This document shows positions 1 to 10,173 of a stretch of DNA of 41,322 bases, one piece after another. Within the stretch, counting starts at the first letter, position 1, and each line of letters begins with the position of its first letter. Under the pieces are notes generated by a model. The model made no database searches. It was not told the origin of the DNA and was given only the letters and a program-made list of their open reading frames with translations. A program made the position numbers and the translations under genes. Source of the DNA: Parachlorella kessleri (lineage: Eukaryota; Chlorophyta; Trebouxiophyceae; Chlorellales; Chlorellaceae); contig BBXU01000511.1 in the NCBI GenBank assembly GCA_001598975.1, forward strand, positions 1 through 41,322. Direction: 5' to 3'.

Positions 1-3000
1 GGGCAGTGCAACAACATGTGACGAGCAGCGCATGCTGCTGTTGCTGGTGCGCGGTTTTATCATATGGGTGTTCACATAGATTTTATGCCATCATGAACAA
101 ACAGATGGGAGCATAGCCGTCCACTGAGCTAACACCCACCCACCTTCCTCACTGACTCCATGATCTCGTTCACGATCTCGGAGGTATCAGACACCAAGCT
201 CAGCTTCATCTGGATCCTGCAGAACCCATCAGACACATAACTTAGCTACCTCTCAATGCCAACAAGTCACTAAAGCCCAGGCATGCATTTCAAATTTCAG
301 TCCACCTGGGCTAGCCAGATGTCGTCACGAAATGCAATGTGCGGCAATCCATAACTGTATAGACCATTGTCAGCCCAGTTGCCCGTACCTCCTCTCTAAA
401 CGCATCAACAGCGACCCTAAATAAATCCTGTCCAGGGTCAGCATGAGCACCACTCCAGACCGCCCTGCACGTCATCTGTACTGCCAGTGGGCCAGCACAC
501 AAGACCTTCTCCACCACTGTGACACTCACTTTTGCAGAAGATTCTCCGCATAGTGGAAACCAACACACTCGATCCCCACATCGGGACCGCGGCTCTCGGG
601 GAACATGTCGTGCAGCGTAGTTATCACGTTCTTCTCTGCAAATAGCAACGTTAGGGTTAACCCCTTCTCCCACAATTGGCACATTTGTCTCGGGGGATGA
701 CATGTGCAACACTCCCCCCCCCGAAGGACGCAAGCCAAGTAGAGCATTGCAGTTCGCCAACCCAGCTTCAAGGAGGGCACCATCAAATCGCGCGCAAACG
801 ATGCATGCGGAGTTCGCCCAGCTCCATGCTGCTCGACTCCGGCATCCATCCGCACTACACAGCAGCCACCTGCTACTCCAGTACACAACACACAATCACT
901 CTCACTGGCTGACGCTGAGCATTCTCTGCATGCAGCCCGCTTACCCCTAAAGTTAATCGTCTCCAGCCGCGGCATCTTCTTCTTCGCAAAGTCCAGCCGG
1001 GACTGCTGCTCGTCTATGAGAACCACACGGGCCGCGCCACGGACAAAAGCACAGTGGGCTGCTACGATGCCAACTGCAGCAGGCAGGGGTGGGAGCAGGA
1101 GGGAGCCCGTCAAAATATTGGCCAGTGCTGCTGTGCATGACAGGTGAACACAGGTGGGATCCAGGATAGGGACACTCGGCTCAGGATGAGAGCAAGTAGC
1201 AGCCGTCCTGCCAGTCCCGCCAGCACGATAACATTTGGTCAGTGTGTGCAACACAGAACAATTTGCAAAGAAGTCGTTCAGGAAGTCTCAATGTGCGGCC
1301 ATATGGGCAGGGAAAGGACGGCTATGTTGGTCCCAATGGCAGTTAGCCCAAGAGACACGCACTCATTGCAACTGAGCCATTAGTGCATTCATGGCTTTTC
1401 TCACCAAGCTTAGACTGTTACCTCCCCAGGCGCAACCTCACAAAGCTAGGTCAGGTCTGATCGACACTAACTTGGCCCAGCGAATGATTGGCCACACCGT
1501 CCCCAGACTCACATGCCTCAGTTCAGAGCCCTGCTAGTTGCATGTTCTACACCGCAAACAAGCTTTTCTCACATACACAGGCCCAGGCACTCACTGGGTC
1601 CGGCGCCCCAGACGGCCACATTGTCGCCCTCACTGACTTCCCCCAGCTCGCAGCCGTGCCAGGAAGTACAGCAAAGGTCACCCAGGGTGACTGCCTTCTC
1701 GTCCGGTATATCCTCAGGCACCACCAGGCAACTCACATCGGCTGCAGCCAGGCAAAGGCTTCATTGTGGTGTAGGGAGCACAAAGGCTGGCTGTTGTGTG
1801 CAAGGCGGATGTCTCCCAGCCCGCCCGCCGTCTCATCAGAAAGTCCTCATGCACAACCGCGTAACAGACATTGGCTGGCCAGCACACAGCGCGTGTACCA
1901 GGCATGCACAACAAGGTAATCCATCCTCGCCTGCCATGTCCTGCTGCATGCCATATCAGCACATGGCTTGTCCAGCTTGACTGTCGAACACAGCTGATTA
2001 ATTCATGACCCAGCATTACATTTGCAAGCAGACTATTGCCTGCCTTACCCAGCCCCTACTACTTTACGTGCCCAGACATGGGATATATGCCATCCTCGCA
2101 TCCCACTGCCACGTCTTGTATCATGCACCTACCGAAGGGTACTCGCAGGTACTCAGCCTGGCCGCCCTCGTATCCTCCCACCAAGTGCGAGTACCCCAGC
2201 AGTCCCGCTGTGTGGTGGCCAAAAATCATGTCCTGCTCCTTGCCAGAGTTAGTCCTGCACTAAGGACGAGCAGCAGCCTCAGGCAGGACACACGTCCATC
2301 ACATGGGGACAGGCACCCGTCGGTGATGAAGTCCGCGGTGTTCGTCAGCATGCTTCCTTGCTTCGGCAGGAAGCCGAGGCTGCAACTTGCACAGGGTGGC
2401 TACATGCACACCTTGGCTATAAAGGCCTGCGAGGTGCAAAGCCTTGCAGGAAAGCCTGCTCACATGCATGAGAAGGCACATAGCCCTCAATTCCAAACTC
2501 CCAGATTCATATCTGAAGGTGTAGGGTTCATGGTATGTGGAGGAGCCCTCCACTGCCAACTACCGCTGCAACATACCACTGGAGTTCCCAGTGCACAGAG
2601 ATGCTTCTACGCCATACTGCAAACAAGAGCCGGCGGCGGGCCAATGGCTGAGGCACCCTTCCTTGTACAACAACCTACGTGTCGCAGTAGATGTAGAGCT
2701 CCTTCTTGCAGTAGTAACACTGCCCACAGGATATGTTAGAGGCCACAACCACTCGGTCACCCTTCTTGATCTTTTTGACTTCGGGACCCACCTCCTCCAC
2801 TGCAGAGGAACAGCAGAGACGGGTGTTGGCAGACTTGGAACTGCTGCACTTTACCCAGCATTCGGCAAGCAAGACTAGGTGCTATTGAAGTTCAGCCTCG
2901 CAGGATTGCAGCGGGTGCAAGCTCAAGCCGACTGGGAGTCATGTCCTAGGCCGCCTACCTCCAAGCAGCATGATCCCTTGCTGTGCTATTAGACTAGACA

Positions 3001-3588
3001 GCCACACCTAAGCCCATGGGACACTACGAAATGAGATAGACCTACCAATGCCCATGGGCTCGTGTCCCATGATATCCCCCTTCTTCATTCCTGGCAGCTG
3101 CCCCATGTAAAGGTGCAGGTCAGAGCCACACAGGCCCGAGGCGGTAATCCTAACAACCACATCCTGCACCCAGCTAGAGCTAAAGGGGACTGGGGTTTCT
3201 GCGTCCGGTACTTGGGAGGAGCCTGAGTATGTGTGGAATGCGATGCAACCTGCAAGACATCCGCCTGTCACAAGGCAAATAAGGGGTGCAGCCACTGAAA
3301 ATGAGTGCCACAGAAGGATAAAAGCCAGCATCCAAGCGGCACAGGCTGTTCACTGTGTCATAGGTTGCTCCCAGCAACGCAGGCCTACCTAGAACACTAC
3401 TGCCACCGCCCAGCAACACTTGCCTTGGGGTCTGTGAGCATGGGGACGGGGACCTCGCCCGTCACCACGTCCCTCGTTCCCTGCCACTGCACGGCTAGCA
3501 TCGTGCGGCTCTCGTCCTTCTTAGCCGTGGTAGTTGCAGCAGGAGACTCGTTCTTGAAGGGGACGGCTGCCCCCATGATGGACGTCAT
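1..3588 (-). CDS. Zinc-dependent medium-chain alcohol dehydrogenase (formaldehyde-dehydrogenase-like), 3' end off window
   Basis: Eight exons join in frame on the minus strand: 3588-3424, 3163-3046, 2799-2679, 2254-2133, 1741-1595, 1073-945, 635-530 and 216-144 (327 codons). The start is the ATG at 3588. Exon 2 carries the catalytic-zinc Cys in GLCGSDLH and the GHEP motif. Exon 3 has the structural-zinc lobe CGQCYYC...YC with four Cys. Exon 4 has [20 protein letters not shown], typical of the COG1063 formaldehyde/sorbitol dehydrogenase-like branch. The exon 5/6 junction builds the NAD-binding GAGPIG. Exon 7 has [15 protein letters not shown]. Family members run about 390 residues, so roughly 60 C-terminal residues lie left of base 1. 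The expected reaction is NAD(P)-linked oxidation of a small alcohol or aldehyde adduct; the substrate is not deducible. Intron 1 appears to use a GC donor. The gene is divergent from LRR-1. Confidence 0.92.
371..428 (+). repeat. Repeat shared with 19622-19680
   Basis: Partner of the copy at 19622-19680. It lies within intron 7 (217-529) of the alcohol dehydrogenase gene. Confidence 0.7.
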
Positions 3589-4150
3589 GGTTGATAGGCC
3601 TTGGTTCTTTCACAAACTCCAAGGGAAAGGTATTCCAGTTGAATTTCAAGGACACTTTGAGACAGGTCACTGCACCAAACGGGCTTCAACAATTCGCTGC
3701 TAAGACGGACTCCAGGCAATGGTTGTCCGTGATTTGGGCACGTGCCTTACAGCTACCTGGGCGGCTTGAGACGACCCAAGAACTTGAAATCCCAGATTTA
3801 CCAGTGGGTTTCACTCATACTTGCCGCTTGGGAAGCATTCAGTGCCGGGGATGCCTGAGTCACCTTCTTGCGCTTGCGCCCGGCCGCTCTGCCGCGAGAT
3901 GTGTAAGCATTACGTCATTCTTTATGCAAAACCTATGCCCAACGCGTGGCTGCATTTGCTGAGAAGCAGTGTAGCTAATGCGTGCAGTGCCATCAATCAT
4001 CAGGGGGCGACACGGATACATCTCCCTACGACATTCCATCTTGCCACTCTAACTCGGATCGGACCCTTGCGAATCTAGCCGTAGTTGCAGTGATCACACT
4101 GCACACACGGCAAAGCATCGTTGAACACGCCGCTGTTAGAAACCCGCAGC
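3589..4150. other. Intergenic region between divergent ADH and LRR-1 genes
   Basis: About 560 bp separate the two start codons, so this stretch should hold both promoters and 5' UTRs. I see no clear TATA box close to either start and no coding exon that joins to a neighbour. Confidence 0.5.
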
Positions 4151-5986
4151 ATGACTCATACCAGCTTGCCAGACACGAGCAGTGACAGCCTGCACCGTGT
4201 GCAGCTTGACGCACAGGCCGCCGATAGTTGTGAAGCCAGCCTCTTGAGCCTGCCCCAGCCGCTGCTGGTGGGCATCCTAGACTCGGCAGCGGAGGCGGGA
4301 TCTGAGCACTTGGCGAGCGCTATGCTCGCCTGTAAGGCGTTGCGGCAAGCTGGGGAGGCAATGCCTCACAAAGCCCGTCTTGTCCTGACCTCGGCCAAGC
4401 TGCAGCGCGCCCGCAAGGCCGGGCACGAGAGACAGCTGATGGCTTGGCTATCCAGTAAGGCACAGATGTGGCAGCAGGTAGTGGTACAGATGGTGTCTCA
4501 GACCGACTTGCGGCTCCTCCTGGTCAGCCTGGCAGCCGCAGGCAATGGCCATTTGCGCAAGCTGCAGCTGGACTTTGTAGAAGAAGATGACTTTGAGGGA
4601 GGAAGTGAGGCGGAGCTCCCTGGCGCTGAGGTCTGCTACCGCCTGCCACAGGTGGACAACTGGCTCGTCAGCCTCAAACGGCCAAAAGATTTTCTGTGCT
4701 AGCGACCCTTTGACCTTAGGAAGCTGCCTCACCAGCATGTATGGGAGGGCTCCAAGGCTCTTTTCCAAGGTCCCGATTGACGTTGAGTACACTCCGTGTG
4801 AGCTTTGTCCACTGTCCCTTGGGTTGCAGATGACTCGAGACCACTGTAACATGTGTGTACTGCTGCGTAGGAACTGGAGCTGCTAACCAGCCTCACTGCG
4901 CTGTGGATCTGGGAGGCCAGTCAGGAGGTCCCGGGCAGCCATCCCGCCTCTGACCTGGCGATTTTCTCCTCTCTCACAGCCCTCCAGTCACTGGCCTTTG
5001 AGGGCTTCCGCAGAGGGCCGCTTCCGCCGGAGGCATTCAGCAGCCTGCAGCAGCTGACCAGCCTGGTGCTAGTATTATACCGGCTGGAGCAGGGGGGCAA
5101 GGAGGGGGAGGATATGTGGGACGGGCAGGAGCGGCTTCTGGGCAGCGAGCACCTGGCAATGTGCACAGCGCTGCGGTGCTTGGTGCTGGAAGGGGTTGAG
5201 CCGTCACTGTCGGAGCAGGAAGCCCTGGCAGCCTGGCAGCGCCTGGAAGAGTTGAAATTATCATACCCCGACAGTACTGGCCGGGCAGATGCAGGGTTCT
5301 GGCACGCGCTGCCTCAGCTGCCGAGGCTAACACGGCTGGCAGCAAATGGCTTGGTGGGGCAGGCCTGCGAGGCGCTCAGCAATAGCTTGCCAGCTTGTTC
5401 CCGATTGGTCTCGCTGCAACTTCGGGACTATCCCGAGTCAATGCTGCCGCCACTGCCTGCCACTGTCACCCAATTAGAGGTGGGGGCGCCGTCCTTCGAC
5501 GCCCTCCCCCTGCTGCCCAGCCTGCGCAGCCTCAGCCTGCTGAGCAATGAGCGGCTGCCAGGGTGGCCGGGCAGCACCTCAGCCCTGGTTGAGCTGACCA
5601 AGCTTAGCCTTAGCAGCTGCCTCCTGTACGAGTTCCCCGCCCCGCTGGCTACCCTACCGTCCTTAGAGTTCCTGGACCTTAGCTGTACCGAGCTGAGTGA
5701 CTTGCCTACAATGCTGGCCTGTGCAGGGTCGCTGCGTTGGCTCGGCCTATGTTACAACTTCCTGAGCGGTGTGCCGACGGTGCTGGGTGGCGGCGCTGCC
5801 AGCCGGCTGGAGCACTTGAACTTGGGTGATAACTACAACTTAGTTGTGGATGATGGTGGGCTGGCAGTGCTTCGCTCACTGACTGCTCTCACATACCTAG
5901 ACTTGTCAAGGGTTGCGCAAGGGACGGAACTAGTTGCTGCTGACAGTGATGTGTTGCGCAAGGCACTGTTCAAGCCGCTGCAATAA
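4151..5986 (+). CDS. F-box-like / leucine-rich-repeat protein, LRR-1 (intact)
   Basis: Exons 4151-4651 and 4871-5986 join in phase 0 to give 538 residues. The ATG at 4151 is the first in the open frame; the paralogues also place their start a short way before the F-box-like motif. Residues about 38-85 form an F-box-like segment (SLLSLPQPLLVGILD...LACKALRQAGEAMPH). A helical linker follows, ending in CYRLPQ at the splice site. The second exon is wholly LRR, with LxxLxLxxN-type repeats such as LEFLDLSCTELSDLP and the family signature VLGGGAASRLEHLNLG near the C-terminus. No signal peptide or membrane segment is seen, so a cytosolic or nuclear role is likely. If the N-terminal motif is a real F-box, the protein would recruit substrates to an SCF ligase; that is inference. 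It is the only intact family member on the plus strand. Confidence 0.85.
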
Positions 5987-6590
5987 CTCTTATGTTAGGG
6001 TGGCGGCGAGCTGGACGCTCATTAGCCAATGGTGTACACTGTCCGCTGCTGGTTGACAGTTGCCTGTCTTCGTTCCTGAAACGTGGCTGGCACAACCACC
6101 CAGTGTATACCAGTGCTTGGAGTGACTCGAGTTACGCCATTCTCCACATCAAGGTACACCGGTTTGATACTTTTTCTAGCTTGGCAGCCCCAACCACAGC
6201 ATCACTGGGCAAGCTTTGCTGGCCCCTCGCGTTGTGCACTAGCCTTGCCTAGACACGGGCTGGTAGAAACGATTGTATCCTTGATCCTGAGCCTCAAGCA
6301 CTGAAACTTGTCGACTGTTGAAGAGCGTGCCATGTCAGGGGTTTTGGCAAGACTACTCGAGCAGGTGTCAAACCAGGACCTGTTGGATTTACCTACCTGG
6401 CATTTGCAGCCACCGCAGCTCCAGCTAGCTTGGACCCTTCACGCTTGCATGGGCCTCGAGAACTTCTTGCGCGCATGCGGTGCAAGGTGTGTACTGACAT
6501 CAACCCGCTCAACTGTTAAAGCGTGGATAAAATATCGATTCAACGTCGAATCAACCTAACACCTTGACCGTGCTCGCACTTGCTTTAGCC
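5987..6590. other. Intergenic region between LRR-1 and LRR-2
   Basis: About 600 bp between two same-strand family members. Short open frames occur but none matches the family or joins to it by splicing. I see no recognisable element here. Confidence 0.4.
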
Positions 6591-8352
6591 ATGAGGCGCA
6601 TGCAAACCTCCTGTTTAGACCTTCCCTTGCCCTTGCTGTCTCATATCATGGGCCTCCTTGCTGTCGGAGAGGGCAATGACGCTCAGCAGCACCTGTCAAA
6701 AGCGATGCTGACCTGTAGAACGCTATGGCAGGCTGGGGAGGCTGTGCAACACACGGCCCCTCTCTGGCTCACTTCTACTAAGCTGCGCAAGGCAGGCGAG
6801 GCCAGGTGTAAGAGCAGGCTGCTGGCTTGGGTGACCCACAAAGGCCAGCTGTGGCGCGAGGTGGTGGTGGAGGTGGACTCCTTGCGGCACCTCCGCCTGC
6901 TGCTGGGAAGCCTGGCGGCCTCAAACGCCAGCAGGCTGCAGAGGCTAGAGCTGCGATTTCTCGCTGTGGAGGATGGGCATAAATTGCCAAGCAGTCTGCG
7001 GACATACAATAACCCAGACAAGTGCTACAGACTACCCAAGGTTGGTTTTGAGATGCATAGGACCTTGGGGGCCAGAGGGTGACCTGCACTACATTGTAGT
7101 TCACTTGCGTCCTGGTTTCTTGAGGCGCGTAGAGTTTTGCCGATATGGTTCCCAGGTCTCCTTGAGGCTGTTGCCGAGCAGACAGTGTAGCGAAGGAAAG
7201 TAGCCAGTGTAAGCGTGCGCCAACAGTGTCCATTGTGCTTGTTGCAGGAGCTGGAACGGCTAACCGGCCTGACCGAGCTGTCTATCTGGAGTTTAATGAA
7301 ATACCCTACCGAGCGCCTACTTGGCCCCGACCTGATGCGCCTCTCCACTCTCACCACCCTCAAATCCTTGTCCTTTGATAGCACGCTTGCAGGTAATGTC
7401 GACGAGTGTAACCACGATTATTGAGTAACATAACTGGAAGTGTCCCGTTTGTCGTGAATCAGTCCTTGTAAGGCGTTGAGTTGAGGTGTATGCCCTCATG
7501 TACAGATTCGTTGTATCTGCAGGCTCAGCAGCGGTCTGTCACAGCACTGTCGAGTCACCGGATAATATGAAGCTGCATGGTCCACTCTTGGGGTTATGTA
7601 TCAAGTGCCAGCAAAGGGTCATGTCGCCTGTATAGCTTGAAAGTATCTGATGAAGGTCCACCGGAGCAAACCTGAGCGCAATAGAGCATTGGGAGCCCTC
7701 AATTTCTGGGGCTATGCTGCACTACACTGGTGTTTTAGGCACGTATACAATGGCCGGGACACAGCAACTGACTCGAATGCTCTGTAACTAGGATAAGCCA
7801 CAGTGTGGTGACGCATTGATGCTACTGTTTACGGTCATAAGCAACCTAAGGTGTTGAGTTGCTGCCAGTGCCCACTTGTGGTTGCAGGCCGGCTCCCTCC
7901 TCCCGAGACCCTCACCACCCTGCAGCAGCTGACCAGCCTGACAATGGTGATGCACCCTGGGCGGGACGGCGTTGACAATGACTGGGAAGAAGACTGGCAG
8001 ATGTCACTGAGGCCGCACCTACTGCGCTGCACGGCACTGCGGCGCCTGCACCTGGACAGCGTGGACCCGATCCCATCCCTGTCAGAGCAGGAGGCCCTCG
8101 CAGCCTGGCAGCACCTTGAAGACCTGGAGTTTGTGCGCAACAAGGACTTTCCCACCGCCAACGGGGATGCTGGTTTCTGGCGACCGCTGCCGCAGTTGCC
8201 CTGCTTGACACGGTTTGAAGCCAACAGTTGAAGGTGGGCTGTCCCAGGCGCTCAGCACCAGCCTGCCAGCACGATTACGTTCACTGGAGCTTTGGGACTA
8301 CTCAGAGCCGGCCTTCCCGCCGCTGCCGCCCGCCATTTTGTTACCGAGATAG
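6591..8352 (+). pseudogene. F-box-like / LRR pseudogene, LRR-2 (frameshift and 3' truncation)
   Basis: Exon 1 (6591-7040, or from the ATG at 6600) encodes the F-box-like part (LDLPLPLLSHIMGLL...KAMLTCRTLWQAGEAVQH) and ends at the conserved RLPK splice site. Exon 2 (7248-7392) begins ELERLTGLTELSIW. Exon 3 (7888 onward) continues GRLPPPETLTTLQQLTS, so this copy has an extra intron that LRR-1 and LRR-3 lack. Near 8228 one extra base places a TGA after FEANS. In the next frame the homology resumes (GGLSQALSTSLPARLRSLEL) and stops at 8350-8352 after PPAILLPR. The last roughly 200 residues of LRR found in LRR-1 are missing. One frameshift plus loss of the 3' half argues for a pseudogene, although a short protein ending at 8231 could still be made. 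Confidence 0.8.
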
Positions 8353-8940
8353 GTATAGGTATTGATCTGTAGGTGCTGATGATGCGTGGATGCACCGGGT
8401 TGGACGCATGTGCTCCGCCTGCCACTTGTCACTGGGGTTTGTTGATGCATGCTGGCAGGGAGTGTGAGGGGCCCACCTTGCTGGGCACCGGCAGTGTGCA
8501 CTAAGTTTTACCTCGAAACTGGTCGACAGTGTTTTAAACACCACGAAAATGGGACCTAGGCCTGTTGCTCTTTCACGTGGGGCGAAACCTTGCTTTGATC
8601 TTATCGGCCAAGCTGCAGAGCGGAGCGTCCACTGGTCTTAGGCTCAGGCACTGCAACTTGCTCGTGTCCAAGAGCATGGCATGTCATGGGCTTGCAAATA
8701 ATGTGGCTAAACGTGATCGTGGGGTCAGAGCTTTCCTTGTGCTAGGAACCGTAGTTGAGTCATCCTAAGTCTTTGGCCTTGTGAGAACGTACATTCGAAC
8801 TGCACAACGCCCTCCTGAGTTTCAGTTTCTGGGTGGCAGGTTCAGCAAGCCTGATGTAGTGATGCGTACGCAGCCTGATGAGATGCATGTTGAGGGTGCA
8901 CCCTAGGGAGGCATGAACAACCTCTACTGCAGCAGTCCCG

Positions 8941-8980
8941 AACAAGCAACAAACACCCACCTGGGTGTTTGCTGCTTGTT
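8941..8980. repeat. Short perfect-like hairpin, 19-bp stem
   Basis: Bases 8941-8959 pair with 8962-8980, leaving a 2-base loop and a single mismatch in 19 positions. It lies 17 bp before a larger foldback. Confidence 0.85.
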
Positions 8981-8997
8981 GTTATATGAGGATATAT

Positions 8998-9103
8998 TAT
9001 ATGAGGAGTGGCTTTGGTGTCAGCATGGAGTGCCACTCCATGCTGACACCAAAGCCACTTCCTATAGCCACTCCATGCTGACACCAAAGCCACTCCTCAT
9101 ATA
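8998..9103. repeat. Foldback with a duplicated right arm
   Basis: A 35-base left arm (8998-9032) is complementary to 9069-9103. Its inner 26 bases (9007-9032) are also complementary to 9034-9059, leaving only one central base between them. The right arm is thus present twice in tandem, separated by 9 bases. Two alternative long stems are possible: a tight 53-base palindrome or a longer arm with a 36-base loop. The flanks repeat TATATGAGG/CCTCATATA. Confidence 0.9.
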
Positions 9104-9346
9104 GTTGCCCAACAAGGATACCATCGAGTGTGCGATACGCCCATGCTAGACTACAGCCACACAGGAGGCGGGCAGCACACAGCGCAGTGCCTCCAACATG
9201 TAAAAGCAACTGCTGGCAACGCCGACACAACTTAGCCTCCAGGCAGGGCATTGCGCGGCACAAGCCGTCCCAGCTGCCTCCAGGCTCATAGAGCATGTTT
9301 TGCAGAATTCAAGAGCCCTGGCCCTCTCACAAACACTGCGTATTCC

Positions 9347-10173
9347 TCACACCCAAGAACTCGTAGAGTCGTGCACAGCCTTCACAAATTGTGGGAGCAA
9401 TTGCGTGGGGCACTGGCGCTCGATGGCCTGGGAGTTCGCCTCCAACAGCGACTCGGTGAAGCCGAGCTCTGACTCCCTCAGAAACTCCGTGACCGTTGCC
9501 TCCGTGTCCGTGAGGATCATGCAGTCCTTGTGAAAATCGAGGTGCCTACGTTCCCACTGGCCACTGCCAGTACTGCCTTCCTAACAACAGAAATTACCAT
9601 TCTGTAGCAACTTTGCGCTGTACGGATTCCCCCTTTTCTGTGCCCAGCTGTTAAGCGCGCTTTGTTGTAACACGCCTGGCACGTCTTGCATCGCAGGCGC
9701 GCAACAATCATAGGGCATGTTTCTGGCCAGTTCATATGTACACATAAATATTTATTACGACAACCCTGCAACACCTGTTGCCCGTTGGCATGCGTGATAC
9801 GACCTGCCAAGGGCAGATCACTTTCCGGCGGGCTTTAAGCAAGAGAATTGTGAGTTGAACCATTCCTGTGAAGAGCTAGTAAGCGAGAGTGCCGTTTCTG
9901 ATGGCGAGGGTTTGGTGGTTACCCTGCAGGTGTTCTACGACCTGCTCTGCTCTGACAGCAGCAGTGTTCAGGCACCGGGCCACTGCCAGGAGTGGGTGGA
10001 GGTTGTGGTAAAGGAGGTGGGCTGATTTCTCGGAGACGCGCACCTGTGCATCTGCGCCAGCCACTTAGACTGACAAAGCCCGGATCATAATCCTTTCCTA
10101 AGTCTCTTGTGCTTACGTTGCCTGCCACCCTCAACACATGAACTTGCCTGCGCAGCTTGTCAATGGCGTCTGC
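9347..10173 (-). CDS. Unrecognised protein, putative minus-strand exons
   Basis: Three stretches read as protein on the minus strand. The first starts at an ATG at 10173 (MQADAIDKLRRQVHVL, about 21 residues) before a GTAAGC donor. The second lies at about 10056-9923 (EKSAHLLYHNLHPLLAVARC...EQVVEHLQ). The third is 9556-9347, reading WERRHLDFHKDCMILT...FVKAVHDSTSSWV and a TGA at 9349-9347. Composition is helical and charged with no low-complexity run. I do not recognise the family, and the phases of the three pieces do not all agree, so an exon is missing or a boundary is wrong. The first piece overlaps, antisense, the proposed start of the CCCH gene, so at least one of the two starts is probably misplaced. 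Confidence 0.35.

Larger units (their letters stand above)
8353..9346. other. Spacer with foldback structures
   Basis: No coding exon is convincing in this stretch. Its striking content is two adjacent inverted repeats at 8941-8980 and 8998-9103, described separately. Family homology to the LRR genes ends near 8350. Confidence 0.4.

Noticed and set aside
655..670. TTAGGGTTAA, telomere-like
   Set aside because: Only one unit and a half, inside an intron. No array.
526..1254. Single minus-strand open frame of 242 codons in the dehydrogenase region
   Set aside because: It runs through two true exons and the intron between them. The family motifs require splicing at 945 and 635.
8941..9110. CRISPR-like repeats
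   Set aside because: The repeats are inverted arms of foldbacks, not evenly spaced direct repeats, and the genome is eukaryotic.
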